A stretch of 64,000 bases of DNA from Neolewinella persica DSM 23188 (GCF_000373105.1 NZ_KB890427.1:62001-126000), one strand, 5' to 3'. Counted from the first letter of the stretch, positions 8,180 through 17,702 are shown. The notes: a model not told the origin generated them from the letters alone. Made by a program: numbers and translations.

Positions 8180-9058
8180 TTAAAGCAGCCGGACAAAATT
8201 CTCCAGCGCAGGATTCTCATTGTCCGCCCGCCAAACTGCCGAAAGCTTAGTGCGTTGCGGAATGTTTGTCAACTCAATAAACTTGACGCCCAGCTGGTAG
8301 CCCATTCGTAAAGACGTGGGAACGATGGAGAGGCCAAAACCATTTTCTGCTAGCCGGTAGATCGTTGTAGCGTGGACCGTCCGGTGGGAGACTTTCGGGG
8401 AGAAGCCCGCGTCATCGAATAACTCCATCACCTTCTCGTAATACGGACGGCTGTAAGCGGGGTCGAAGAGGATGAACGACTCATTTTTCAACTGTGCCAG
8501 GGAGGTGAAGTTCTGCTCTGAAAGCGAATGGTCGAGCGGCAGCACCAGCGAAAAGGTGTCCTCAAATACTACTCTATTGTTGAGCTCCGGCGGAATGCGT
8601 TCCAAACGGACAAAGCCAATATCAATGTCCCTGGTCAGCAGCTGATCGATCTGTTGCTGGTTGTTGAGTGCTTCGAGCCCATACCTGATGTTGGGGTAGT
8701 CGGCCCGGAAACGCAGGAGTAATTCGGGGATGATGTTCTGCATCGCAGAACCCACATAGCCGAAATTCAGCCGGCCTTCCATGCCTTCGTGCAGCATCCG
8801 GGCGTGTTGTAAGGCCCCGTCTAATTGTTGTAGTAGCTTATTTACCTCCGTATGCAGGTATTGGCCAGCTGGCGTCAGTGCGACCTTGCGGTTGTTGCGC
8901 TGGAAGAGCAAATAGCCCAACTCTTCTTCCATTTGTTTGATCTGTCGGCTGAGCCCCGGCTGTGAAATATAGAGGCGCTCCGCTGCTTTACTGAAATGAA
9001 GGTCCTCCGCTAATGCCTGAAAGTAGCGGAGGTGACGAAGTTCTAATTGATTACTCAT
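8180..9058 (-). CDS. LysR-family transcriptional regulator, probably of the hut genes
   Basis: Cytoplasmic regulator, 292 aa from ATG 9058 (an in-frame TTG lies three codons upstream). The N-terminal winged HTH is clear: LRYFQALAEDLHFSKAAERL, ISQPGLSRQIKQMEEELG, LFQRNNRKVALTPAG. The rest is the periplasmic-binding-like effector domain (~90-290), including DIDIGFVRLE and ENGFGLSIVP, closest in style to the CatM/BenM group. It is divergent from hutH with a 121 bp gap, the classic LysR arrangement, so control of histidine degradation is inferred; the effector (perhaps urocanate) is unknown. Confidence 0.9.
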   Translation of the reverse strand: MSNQLELRHLRYFQALAEDLHFSKAAERLYISQPGLSRQIKQMEEELGYLLFQRNNRKVALTPAGQYLHTEVNKLLQQLDGALQHARMLHEGMEGRLNFGYVGSAMQNIIPELLLRFRADYPNIRYGLEALNNQQQIDQLLTRDIDIGFVRLERIPPELNNRVVFEDTFSLVLPLDHSLSEQNFTSLAQLKNESFILFDPAYSRPYYEKVMELFDDAGFSPKVSHRTVHATTIYRLAENGFGLSIVPTSLRMGYQLGVKFIELTNIPQRTKLSAVWRADNENPALENFVRLL

Positions 9059-9179
9059 GGTTATCAATGTACGTACTATTTGTCTTGTTAAGTAATCAAT
9101 AGGGTCGGTTCTTTGCAGGAAGAAACGCCGGCGGGCGGGGCCGCTAAGTAAACAGTCCCGCCTGGCGGCGCTCCGCCCA

Positions 9180-10760
9180 ATGAAGTCATCCTTAATTACA
9201 AAGCGCCTAATGTTTAAATACGGTCAGGACCATCTAACGTCAAGCAAAGCTCTATCCATTGCCCGAGGACAACTGGCAACCACCTTTTCACCCGAAGTAA
9301 GGGGAAGAGTAGAAGCTGCTCACGCCATCGTCTTGAAGGTGAGCAAGGGGGACGCTGCTGTTTATGGCATCAATACTGGCTTCGGCCCACTCTGCAACAC
9401 CCGAATCGACAGTGCGCAAACCGCAGAGCTGCAACATAACCTTCTGCTCAGTCACAGTGTCGGCATGGGCGCGCCCATTGAAACAGAATTGGCAAAATTG
9501 ATGCTGATCCTCAAGGTTCATGCCCTCGCAAAAGGGTTTTCCGGCATCTCTCCAGAGGTGATCGAACGGATCTTATGGCACATTAAACAAGACATTATTC
9601 CGATCGTGCCAGAGCAGGGTTCCGTTGGCGCTTCGGGAGACCTGGCTCCCTTGTCGCACCTGTTCTTGCCGCTGATTGGTGAGGGAGAGGTGGAGTACAA
9701 AGGAAAACGGCAGCCGACAGCTCCTTTACTGAAGGCCTTTAGTTTGGAACCGTTGGTCCTCCACCCCAAAGCAGGCCTGGCCCTCATCAACGGAACGCAG
9801 TTTATCCTGGCACATGCCGTTAAGCTGGTGGACGAGTTGAAAAGCCTCCTGGACCATGCCGACCTGATCGCTGCCCTCATGATCGAAGGCCTGTTGGGCT
9901 CAGCCATGCCTTTTCATCCGGCCCTGCACGCTACCAGGCCATTCCCTGGTAATGTACACGTAGCTGCCAGGATCGCTCATTTCCTGAAAGGGTCTGAAAT
10001 TAATACTTCGCACGCCAATTGTGAACGGGTGCAGGACCCCTACTCGCTGCGCTGTGCGCCGCAGGTGCACGGCGCGTCCAGAGCCTCCTGGCTCCACCTG
10101 AAAGAAATCGTTGAGGTGGAGTTGAATTCGGTTACCGATAACCCCGTTGTGATTAATGATGAACTGATCATCAGCGCCGGCAGCTTTCACGGCCAGCCGC
10201 TCGCCCTACCGCTCGACTACGCCTGCCTGGCAGCCCACGAAGTGGGCAGTATTTCTGACCGCCGTAGTTACTTCTCCCTTCACGGTATCCCTGGGTCAGT
10301 ACCTCGATTACTGGTAACGGACACTGGTCTTCATTCGGGGCTAATGATCGTTCAATACACCGCCGCTGCCCTGGTGAGCGAAAATAAAAGCCTTTGCTTT
10401 CCGGCTTCGGCCGATAGTATACCCACCTCGCTGGGGCAGGAAGATCACGTGAGTATGGGGTCCATCTCCGGAAGGAAAGCGCTGCGGGTTTGCGGTAATC
10501 TGGCGCGCATTCTGGCCGTAGAATTATTCTGCGCCGCTCAGGCCTTTGACTTTCATAAACCCCTGAAGTCCAGTCCTACACTGGAAGCTGTACATGAACA
10601 TATCCGCCAGTATATCAATATAGCTAAGGAAGACCGTATCTATGGAAAAGACCTGCTTCTTGCGGAGGAAATCATTAAAAGTAGGGCGCTGTTGAATATT
10701 GTCGGAGAGCACCGGCCCGAGCAGCTTAGTTCGCACGATGCGCTATTTGAAAAGTACTAA
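9180..10760 (+). CDS. hutH: Histidine ammonia-lyase
   Basis: First step of histidine degradation: L-histidine to trans-urocanate and ammonia. The 526 aa protein contains the Ala-Ser-Gly triad that cyclises to the MIO electrophile (151-153, in VGASGDLAPLSH), YGINTGFGPL, and VQDPYSLRCAPQVHGA. Also present are TDNPVV and the late QEDHVSMG. Two starts are possible: ATG 9180, or ATG 9210 (MFKYGQDHL), which matches the usual N-terminus better. First gene of the hutH-U-I-G cluster, divergent from a LysR gene. Confidence 0.97.
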   Translation: MKSSLITKRLMFKYGQDHLTSSKALSIARGQLATTFSPEVRGRVEAAHAIVLKVSKGDAAVYGINTGFGPLCNTRIDSAQTAELQHNLLLSHSVGMGAPIETELAKLMLILKVHALAKGFSGISPEVIERILWHIKQDIIPIVPEQGSVGASGDLAPLSHLFLPLIGEGEVEYKGKRQPTAPLLKAFSLEPLVLHPKAGLALINGTQFILAHAVKLVDELKSLLDHADLIAALMIEGLLGSAMPFHPALHATRPFPGNVHVAARIAHFLKGSEINTSHANCERVQDPYSLRCAPQVHGASRASWLHLKEIVEVELNSVTDNPVVINDELIISAGSFHGQPLALPLDYACLAAHEVGSISDRRSYFSLHGIPGSVPRLLVTDTGLHSGLMIVQYTAAALVSENKSLCFPASADSIPTSLGQEDHVSMGSISGRKALRVCGNLARILAVELFCAAQAFDFHKPLKSSPTLEAVHEHIRQYINIAKEDRIYGKDLLLAEEIIKSRALLNIVGEHRPEQLSSHDALFEKY

Positions 10761-10863
10761 AGTTTAAACATGTAGATTGGGCTCTTGTCAATGAGCTGTC
10801 TATGTATTTCGTTTTTGCCATGATTAGGCCACTTATTTTGTTTTTCACCTCTCAGATACGAAC

Positions 10864-12873
10864 ATGAACATTACTATGAACACACTTTTTACCGAGTCCA
10901 TTCTCGAAGGGATTCCAACTTGTTTGCCAGAGACAAAAGCGCTGGACCTAAACGTTTCACACGCCCCCCGACGCAAGGACATCCTGTCTCCGGCAGAAAA
11001 AAAACTTGCGTTGAGAAACGCCCTGCGCTATTTTGACCCTTCCTTGCATCCTGCGCTCGCGCCTGAATTCCTGCAAGAGTTGAAAGAGCATGGTCGGATT
11101 TACATGTATCGCTATCGCCCGGATTACGATATGTACGCCCGCCCAATGGAGGCGTATCCGGCCAGGTCCAAAACAGCGGCAGCCATTATGTTGATGATCC
11201 AGAACAACCTGGATCCGGCGGTGGCTCAGCACCCGCATGAACTGATCACTTATGGCGGCAATGGTGCGGTATTTCAGAATTGGGCGCAGTATCGCCTCAC
11301 GATGAAGTACCTGGCTACCATGACCGATGAACAGACGCTGCACCTGTATTCGGGGCACCCCATGGGCTTATTTCCCTCTTCTCCAGACGCTCCCCGGGTG
11401 GTGGTGACTAACGGTATGGTGATCCCGAATTACAGCAGCCCGGATGATCTGGAACGCGGGAACGCACTGGGCGTAACGCAGTACGGACAGATGACCGCCG
11501 GCTCGTATATGTACATCGGCCCGCAGGGAATCGTCCACGGTACGACGATTACGGTGATGAACGCCTTTCGTAAAATTGGCGCCGACCCAAAAGGGAAGAT
11601 TTTCCTCACAGCGGGCCTCGGTGGCATGTCGGGCGCTCAGCCCAAGGCCGGTAACATCGCCGGGTGCATCACGGTATGTGCAGAAGTCAATCCGGCGGCA
11701 GCGCGCAAGCGCTATGATCAAGGTTGGGTGGATGTTTTAGTGGATAATTTGCTGGATTTGGTGGCGCGGACGCGGGATGCAATGGAAGTTGGAGAAGCCA
11801 TCTCCATCGCCTACATCGGTAACGTGGTGGACGTATGGGAACGCTTCTATCAGGAAGACATCTTCATCCACGTCGGCTCTGATCAGACGTCGCTGCACAA
11901 CCCCTGGTCAGGAGGCTATTACCCCGTTGGTATGACCTTCGAGGAAGCGAACAGACTGCTGGCCGCCGAGCCGGAAACTTTCAAGACAGCCGTTGAACTG
12001 TCTCTGCAGCTCCACGTCAGAGCAGTCAATGCACACGCCGAACGCGGCACTTATTTCTTCGATTACGGCAATGCCTTCCTCCTCGAAAGCTCCCGCGCTG
12101 GCGCCGACGTAATGGCCGACGATGGCGTCTCTTTCCGCTATCCTTCCTACGTGCAGGACATCCTTGGCCCCATGTGCTTCGACTACGGCTTCGGTCCTTT
12201 CCGTTGGGTATGTGCTTCCGGTAAACCGGAGGACCTCGATGAGACGGACCGGATTGCCCAGGGCGTACTCGAAGCGATGCTGGCCGACGCCCCTTCCGAA
12301 ATTGCCCGGCAAATGCAGGACAACATTACCTGGATCAAAGACGCTAAAGCTAACCGCCTGGTCGTAGGCTCTCAGGCCCGAATCCTCTATGCCGATGCAT
12401 TAGGGCGGATGAAAATAGCCGAAGCCTTCAACCAGGCTATTGCTGCGGGGAAAATCGGCCCGGTAGTTCTTGGCCGGGACCACCACGATGTATCTGGCAC
12501 CGACTCGCCCTACCGCGAAACGAGCAACATCTACGACGGCAGCCAGTTTACGGCCGACATGGCCATCCACAACGTGATTGGAGATAGCTTCCGCGGTGCC
12601 GGCTGGGTCAGTATCCATAACGGCGGCGGTGTCGGCTGGGGAGAAGTCATTAACGGAGGCTTCGGCATGCTGCTCGACGGTTCCGCAGAAGCCGACCGTA
12701 AACTGCGGAATATGCTCTTCTTCGACGTCAACAACGGCATCGCCCGGCGCAGCTGGGCGCGGAACCCCGAGGCCAAATTTGCCATTGAGCGGGAGATGGC
12801 CCGCACCCCGGGGCTGACGGTTACACGGGCTGAAGTAGTGGATGATGGGGTGATTGAGGGCTTGAGGTTTTAG
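10864..12873 (+). CDS. hutU: Urocanate hydratase (long form)
   Basis: Converts urocanate to 4-imidazolone-5-propionate using tightly bound NAD+ as an electrophile. At 669 aa it belongs to the long form also seen in eukaryotes and Bacteroidota, not the ~560 aa proteobacterial form. Conserved stretches include LITYGGNGAVFQNWAQYR, LYSGHPMGLFPS, the Rossmann region FLTAGLGGMSGAQPKA, the active-site Cys block GPMCFDYGFGPFRWVC, and VSIHNGGGVGWGEVINGGFG. A second Met four codons in could also be the start. It follows hutH by 103 bp. Confidence 0.97.
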   Translation: MNITMNTLFTESILEGIPTCLPETKALDLNVSHAPRRKDILSPAEKKLALRNALRYFDPSLHPALAPEFLQELKEHGRIYMYRYRPDYDMYARPMEAYPARSKTAAAIMLMIQNNLDPAVAQHPHELITYGGNGAVFQNWAQYRLTMKYLATMTDEQTLHLYSGHPMGLFPSSPDAPRVVVTNGMVIPNYSSPDDLERGNALGVTQYGQMTAGSYMYIGPQGIVHGTTITVMNAFRKIGADPKGKIFLTAGLGGMSGAQPKAGNIAGCITVCAEVNPAAARKRYDQGWVDVLVDNLLDLVARTRDAMEVGEAISIAYIGNVVDVWERFYQEDIFIHVGSDQTSLHNPWSGGYYPVGMTFEEANRLLAAEPETFKTAVELSLQLHVRAVNAHAERGTYFFDYGNAFLLESSRAGADVMADDGVSFRYPSYVQDILGPMCFDYGFGPFRWVCASGKPEDLDETDRIAQGVLEAMLADAPSEIARQMQDNITWIKDAKANRLVVGSQARILYADALGRMKIAEAFNQAIAAGKIGPVVLGRDHHDVSGTDSPYRETSNIYDGSQFTADMAIHNVIGDSFRGAGWVSIHNGGGVGWGEVINGGFGMLLDGSAEADRKLRNMLFFDVNNGIARRSWARNPEAKFAIEREMARTPGLTVTRAEVVDDGVIEGLRF

Positions 12874-13116
12874 TCCGTAAATTCTTTGGTACATTCGCTT
12901 TGATAGCGAATTATCAGGACCTGGTAGTAATCTCAGGCTCGGCGAAAACCCTTCCTCAACCCCTGTCTGAAGGGGGAGGGGCTTTTGAAAACTCCAGGCG
13001 TTTTTAAAGGAAGACCATCTTGTAGGATAACAAATGTCCTGTTTTCGAAGGATCGGATAATTTACGATTCGAAAAATTTGCGCTAAATTCTACCCACTAC
13101 CCACTAAATATTTTCC
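12874..13116. other. Gap between hutU and hutI
   Basis: 243 bases without a gene. A string resembling a -7 box (AATTTGCGCTAAATTC) lies about 45 bases before hutI, so hutI-hutG may have its own promoter. No strong terminator was identified. Confidence 0.35.
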
Positions 13117-14349
13117 ATGCTCACCCTAATCGGCCCCTTCACGCAATTACTTCCCCTCGCCCGCCTCTCCGTTCGGGGAGCATTACGGGATGAACAGCTG
13201 GACATCATCGCCGATGGTGGGATACTTGTTGCTGACGGAAAAGTAGTGGCCGTCGGTCGTTTTCATGAGCTATACGGCGCATACGTCGGTTCGGGGCTAA
13301 ACGTGGAAGAGGTCAGCGAGCCGTCCGTTGGCTTGCCGGGTTTGATCGATTGCCACACGCACCTTTGTTTTGCCGGCAGCCGTGCCCGCGACTATGCCGC
13401 CCGCAACGGTGGCAAGACTTACCAGGAGATCGCCGCCGCCGGCGGCGGCATAAAAGACACTGTGCGCCACACCCGCGCCGCGTCCTACGCCGAACTTAGC
13501 ACTTCCCTCGCCGCACGTCTTGACCGCCACCTCCGTAACGGGGTGACTACCGTGGAGGTGAAAAGTGGTTACGGCCTGACGGTAAAAGACGAGCTGCGGA
13601 TGCTCCGCATCATCCGTCAAACGGGAGATGCCCACGTGGCCGATGTAGTGGCCACCTGCCTCGCCGCCCACGTGATTCCGCCTGAAATGGACTCCGAAGA
13701 AGCCTGGTTGAAAACGATCCTGGAAGAACTTGCCCCCGTTGTAAAGGAGGAGAAACTGGCGCGCCGCTTCGATATCTTTGTGGAGGAAGGCACTTTCACG
13801 GTGGCCAATAGCCAGCCCTTTTTGGAGGAATTGAAAAACCGTGGTTTTCAAATCACTGTACATGGCGACCAATTCACGACCGGTGGGAGTCAACTGGCCG
13901 TCGATGTAGGTGCACTAAGTGTTGATCACCTCGAAGCTTCCGGCGCTGCCGAAATCGAAGCATTGGCGCTGAGTGATACCATTGCCGTTGCGTTGCCCGG
14001 TGCTTCTCTTGGTTTGGGCTGCGCATTTACGCCCGCTCGTCGCTTGCTTGACCAGGGGGCTTCCGTAGCCATCGCTTCAGATTGGAACCCTGGCTCTGCG
14101 CCCATGGGTGACTTGCTGACCCAGGCTGCAATACTTGGCACCTTTGAAAAACTTAGCGCCACAGAAATCTTTGCCGGGCTTACCTTTCGGGCAGCAGCGG
14201 CGTTGGGGCTCAATGACCGGGGCCGGCTGGTGGCCGGCGCGCGCGCCGATGTCGTCGCTTTTCCCACCGACGATTACCGCGAAATACTTTATCATCAGGG
14301 CCAACTAAAACCCAATCAGGTATGGAAAAATGGATCGCCGGTCACGTAA
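13117..14349 (+). CDS. hutI: Imidazolonepropionase
   Basis: Third hut enzyme: hydrolyses 4-imidazolone-5-propionate to N-formimino-L-glutamate. The 410 aa protein shows the amidohydrolase metal motif IDCHTHLCFAGSRARDY (HxH near residue 80), AAGGGIKDTVRHTR, VEVKSGYGL, HGDQFTTGGSQLA, and SVDHLEASG, with the late Asp in IASDWNPGSAPM. Its 3' end overlaps the start of hutG by 28 bases, so the two are translationally linked. Confidence 0.97.
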   Translation: MLTLIGPFTQLLPLARLSVRGALRDEQLDIIADGGILVADGKVVAVGRFHELYGAYVGSGLNVEEVSEPSVGLPGLIDCHTHLCFAGSRARDYAARNGGKTYQEIAAAGGGIKDTVRHTRAASYAELSTSLAARLDRHLRNGVTTVEVKSGYGLTVKDELRMLRIIRQTGDAHVADVVATCLAAHVIPPEMDSEEAWLKTILEELAPVVKEEKLARRFDIFVEEGTFTVANSQPFLEELKNRGFQITVHGDQFTTGGSQLAVDVGALSVDHLEASGAAEIEALALSDTIAVALPGASLGLGCAFTPARRLLDQGASVAIASDWNPGSAPMGDLLTQAAILGTFEKLSATEIFAGLTFRAAAALGLNDRGRLVAGARADVVAFPTDDYREILYHQGQLKPNQVWKNGSPVT

Positions 14350-15290
14350 AGGCAGCTTATCGCCCGCCAGGCCAGGATGATTGGAAGGGCCGCAGTACCA
14401 CCGCAGCGCATGGTGCGGAGTATTGGTACCAAAACGTGGTGCTGAAAAATTGGGAGGAAGGTCCTGCTGCCGGTAGTGTTGGGATCGTAGGTTATGCTTG
14501 TGAAGAAGGCGTTCGGCGTAACCAGGGACGCCTGGGGGCGGCCGCAGGCCCGCAGGCATTGCGGGAGCGATTGGCCCGACTGGCGTGGCACCATAAAGAC
14601 AAAACGGTGACGGACTACGGCGACGTGGTTTGTGTCGGCGAAGACATGGAGGCAGCCCAGGCCCAGCTGGCCCTGATGGTGACCGGGATCATTGAAGCAG
14701 GGGGGATGCCCATCGTTCTTGGCGGTGGCCATGACCTTGCCTACGGGCATTTCTGTGGTGTGCGGGCGGCGGCCGCTGACCAAAAGTTGGCCATCATCAA
14801 CTTCGACGCGCATTTTGATTTACGGCCGTTGACGGGATTGCCGAACTCCGGTACCCCGTTTAACCAGATTCTCCAGGAAGACCTGGTCGACTACCTCGTG
14901 CTGGGGATTCAGCAGCCGGCAAATACTAAAGAGCTGTTTGATATCGCCGCAGAATACGGGGTGGAATACATGCTGGCGCAGCATTGCCGGACTTACCAAT
15001 TACCTACTATCGTCCAAAGCCTGGACAGGTTTCTTGATCGGAACGACCAGGTTTACCTGAGCATCGATCTTGACGGCTTTTCCTCTGCTTACGCGCCGGG
15101 TGTGAGTGCGCCCTCGCCGCTGGGATTCAGCCCTGCCTTTGTGATGGCCGTGCTGGATTACCTGATGGCCTCGGGAAAGGTTGTCTCCGTTGACCTCGCT
15201 GAAATGAATCCGACTTACGACATTGATGGGCATACGGCCCGATTGGGGGCGGGATTGGTAGATCATTTGCTCAGCCAGCGTCCTGATTAA
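14322..15290 (+). CDS. hutG: Formimidoylglutamase
   Basis: Last hut step: N-formimino-L-glutamate to glutamate and formamide, by a binuclear manganese enzyme of the arginase/ureohydrolase fold. The 322 aa protein has GGGHDLAYGH (first metal His), INFDAHFDLRP (DAHxD), and SIDLDGFSSAYAPGVSAPS (DxD plus the family loop). The ATG at 14322 lies inside the end of hutI. With hutH, hutU and hutI this makes the four-enzyme route complete without HutF. A large palindrome follows the stop. Confidence 0.93.
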   Translation: MEKWIAGHVKAAYRPPGQDDWKGRSTTAAHGAEYWYQNVVLKNWEEGPAAGSVGIVGYACEEGVRRNQGRLGAAAGPQALRERLARLAWHHKDKTVTDYGDVVCVGEDMEAAQAQLALMVTGIIEAGGMPIVLGGGHDLAYGHFCGVRAAAADQKLAIINFDAHFDLRPLTGLPNSGTPFNQILQEDLVDYLVLGIQQPANTKELFDIAAEYGVEYMLAQHCRTYQLPTIVQSLDRFLDRNDQVYLSIDLDGFSSAYAPGVSAPSPLGFSPAFVMAVLDYLMASGKVVSVDLAEMNPTYDIDGHTARLGAGLVDHLLSQRPD

Positions 15291-15300
15291 ATTTCTTTTT

Positions 15301-15483
15301 GGCGCGGCCGCAGGTGCAGAGTGAGTTTATGAGTTGGCGGGTTACTGAGTGGCTACCGCAAATGCCGTTTGCCGCGCTGCGCTTGCTCACCTAGGCGAAC
15401 GAGCGTAGCGAAGTAAGTGGTAACCGCGGTAGCAACTCACCAACTCAGCGCTCAATAACTCACTCTGCACCCGCGTCCCCGCC
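15301..15483. repeat. 183 bp imperfect palindrome bounded by 18-mer repeats
   Basis: Left arm begins GGCGCGGCCGCAGGTGCA then GAGTGAGTTTATGAGTTGG. The right arm ends in the reverse complement, with CAACTCAGCG...AATAACTCACTC and TGCACCCGCGTCCCCGCC. The centre has GTGGCTACCGCAAATGCC and GTAACCGCGGTAGC. The right arm forms the last codons of the neighbouring minus-strand gene. It could end transcription from both sides. Confidence 0.75.
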
Positions 15484-16017
15484 CACATAAAGCACGTCGT
15501 AGGTCAACATCTGCAAGCCTCCTTCGTAGGCTTCCTGCTGTTGTAGTAAAAGCCGATGTGCTTTTTTCGCGTTGGCAAATAGTTTGGTACCTCCTCCCAG
15601 AATTAGCGGATTCAACTTGATCTTCACCTGGTCAATCAGACCGTGGTTCAGCAGCCAACCCGCAAAAATGCCGCCGCCACAGAGGTAAATGTCGGTGCCT
15701 TCGGTACTTTTTAATTCCCGTACCAGCTCAACATCCATCGGGTAAATCTTCACTTGCTCCGCCGCCTGCTCCAGTTTAAGCTGGTTGGAGAAAATGTAAT
15801 GCTGCATATGTGGGTAAGGCGCATCGCCCGGCTTCATGCCGAATTTGTAACCGAATTCATAGGTGTTCCGTCCCATGATCACCGTATCGAAATCCTTCAG
15901 ATCGGCTAGGTATTTATCCACCCCGTTGCCCGTATGCTGAAAGTCATTGATGTCTTCTCCCGGCCCGGCAATGTAGCCGTCGATGGAGGTGGCTACGTAG
16001 TAAATTATCTTGCGCAT
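15460..16017 (-). CDS. Dihydrofolate-reductase-fold protein (RibD C-terminal family)
   Basis: A 185 aa cytoplasmic protein of the RibD C-terminal / dihydrofolate-reductase-like family. It starts MRKIIYYVATSIDGYIAGPG and carries TVIMGRNTYEFG, IYLCGGGIFAGWLL (nucleotide-binding loop) and INPL-type strand KLNPLILGGGTKLF. Substrate unknown; such proteins are probably NADPH-dependent reductases. The open frame continues upstream, but ATG 16017 begins the conserved domain. The last seven codons and the stop lie inside the palindromic repeat, so the C-terminus (GGDAGAE) is repeat-encoded. Confidence 0.85.
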   Translation of the reverse strand: MRKIIYYVATSIDGYIAGPGEDINDFQHTGNGVDKYLADLKDFDTVIMGRNTYEFGYKFGMKPGDAPYPHMQHYIFSNQLKLEQAAEQVKIYPMDVELVRELKSTEGTDIYLCGGGIFAGWLLNHGLIDQVKIKLNPLILGGGTKLFANAKKAHRLLLQQQEAYEGGLQMLTYDVLYVGGDAGAE

Positions 16018-16110
16018 GGGGGTGGTTTTGGTCTGGGCGGAGAACATGGCGAGCCTTAATAAAAGTTGCAGTAAAGTATGGCCTGCCATACTACGGAACA
16101 TTTTCTGAAC

Positions 16111-16251
16111 CGGACGCTCGCAGGACTCGAAAATCCTCCGCTCCGCTTCGGTATCGAGACGCTACGAGGTCCTAATTACCGGGTGCAGGACCTCGTAGCG
16201 TCCTCAGTAAAGGAGCCGGAGGTGAAATTGATGAGGTCCTGCGAGCGTCCG
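16111..16251. repeat. Nested palindrome, GGACGCT family
   Basis: Outer arms CGGACGCTCGCAGGACTC (16111-16128) and GAGGTCCTGCGAGCGTCCG (16233-16251) enclose an inner perfect pair GACGCTACGAGGTCCT (16157-16172) / AGGACCTCGTAGCGTC (16187-16202). No gene is visible. A diverged relative appears at about 52720-52810. Confidence 0.8.
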
Positions 16252-16294
16252 ACCTCAAGTTTAGAAAATGTCCCGTAAAGTGGTTGTTCACTTA

Positions 16295-16882
16295 TTATCG
16301 ATACGCTCGATGATGGTAATATTTAGGTCCTTGCTCCAACCGGACGTGCAACCAAAGTACCCCAAGACCGTGTGTACTCAGGTATTGAAAAGGCGCATCG
16401 GTAGCAATCGCTTTTGCCGTCTCCTGACCAATGTTTTCCCAAAGATCATGTATGAAATCGTCGGGTGCAGTTCGAAGGAAAGAGATCAGGTCCCGACCGT
16501 TGAAATTGATTTCATCTGAAGGGTTAGGGACCACCAGCAGCGCTTCACCGGAGAGGTTGGGGAAGGTGGCTATTCTATCGCCGGGACTCACCGCCCGGGA
16601 GAAAGGCCTGAAATTGGCGGTTCGAAGACTAAAGGCGTCGGTTTGGGTGATGACACATTCGTAGGCTTGATTAGCAGTCAATTTGTTAAGCCTTGGGTGT
16701 TCCCAAAAGCAGCCGTTACCGCCGTGTTTTAGTAGGGTGTCCGTATAGAATTCTCGGAAGGGTGCACTATCCTGCCAGTGCTTTATCACGTCAGTGAAAG
16801 CGAGGGGGCGTCCGTTTTCCTGTAGTTGCAGGAGGGAGGATTTTACGGTGAGGTAGGAGGTGGTGGCGGTGTACGTTAGCAT
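16295..16882 (-). CDS. DUF6940-like hypothetical protein
   Basis: A 195 aa soluble protein without signal peptide or membrane segment. Its body matches my memory of the DUF6940 family: FWEHPRLN in the middle, FPNLSGEALLVVPNP, and a C-terminal THGLGVLWLHVRLEQGPKYY block. No catalytic role is known to me. The gene stands alone between two palindromic or intergenic stretches, and its stop lies within 45 bases of the 16.1-16.25 kb repeat. Confidence 0.6.
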   Translation of the reverse strand: MLTYTATTSYLTVKSSLLQLQENGRPLAFTDVIKHWQDSAPFREFYTDTLLKHGGNGCFWEHPRLNKLTANQAYECVITQTDAFSLRTANFRPFSRAVSPGDRIATFPNLSGEALLVVPNPSDEINFNGRDLISFLRTAPDDFIHDLWENIGQETAKAIATDAPFQYLSTHGLGVLWLHVRLEQGPKYYHHRAYR

Positions 16883-16981
16883 GGTGGTGCTTGGGAAACG
16901 TGGTGAAGTAATGAATCGTTTTGGCGTAAGTAATCCGGACCAATTGATACTAAACAGTATGCCTAAGGGTGTTTATTAAGC

Positions 16982-17668
16982 ATGTGTAACTTGAGAATCG
17001 GTCTCCTGATGTTAGGAGTGCTATTTGTGGCTTTTGCTGGAGTCTCGGCACAAAAGGCGAATCGGTCGATGGTGTCTTTTCGCAATGACCAGGTTTTTGT
17101 TGGCATGACCAACTATTTTCGGGTAGTAGCCCAACAAACTGACCCCGTAACATTGAATCAGTTAAGTGCAACGCTCCATACCTATGGTGAAATACAGGAG
17201 TCTGACCCGATCCCACTTAAGGTTGAGCAAGACGGGGACAGGTTCACGATACATCCGGAAGAGACCGGTATTGTCAGTATTGTCATTCAGTTAGTAGACC
17301 GTCAGGAGCAGTATAATTTCCATACTAAACAACTTGATGCAGTAGGTAAAGTAGGGCTATGGGGTGCAATTACCGAAGGGCGAATTCCTGCTATTGCTTT
17401 CAAGGCTCAGCCCGGAGTGTACGCTCAAGTGGAAGGTTATGATATTAGTGCTAAGTGCAATGTCATTAGCTACGAGGTAATTCGGATAACTTCGGATTTG
17501 AAGGCCGAAATTGCCAATAACGAAGGAGGCAGGTTAGGACTAGTAACCGCTACATTAATTAAGAAAGCCCAACCCGGAGACCGCTACATCTTCACCAAGA
17601 TCCGGTACCGCTGTCCGGGAGCTCAGGTTGACCAGTTTGCGGAGACGTTGAGTTTTGAATTGAAGTAG
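16982..17668 (+). CDS. Secreted protein with GldM-like C-terminal domain
   Basis: A 228 aa protein with a signal peptide (residues ~5-24, LGVLFVAFAGVSAQ). The body is beta-rich and resembles the C-terminal Ig-like domains of GldM, the gliding/type IX secretion motor subunit, especially FKAQPGVYAQVEGYDISAKC and the closing IKKAQPGDRYIFTKIRYRCP. It lacks the N-terminal transmembrane helix and coiled coil of GldM, so it is a stand-alone relative rather than GldM. The two Cys in ISAKC and YRCP may pair. Confidence 0.6.
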   Translation: MCNLRIGLLMLGVLFVAFAGVSAQKANRSMVSFRNDQVFVGMTNYFRVVAQQTDPVTLNQLSATLHTYGEIQESDPIPLKVEQDGDRFTIHPEETGIVSIVIQLVDRQEQYNFHTKQLDAVGKVGLWGAITEGRIPAIAFKAQPGVYAQVEGYDISAKCNVISYEVIRITSDLKAEIANNEGGRLGLVTATLIKKAQPGDRYIFTKIRYRCPGAQVDQFAETLSFELK

Positions 17669-17702
17669 TTGTTCTCCAGCGTAAACGCTGGGTAACCGAT
17701 AC

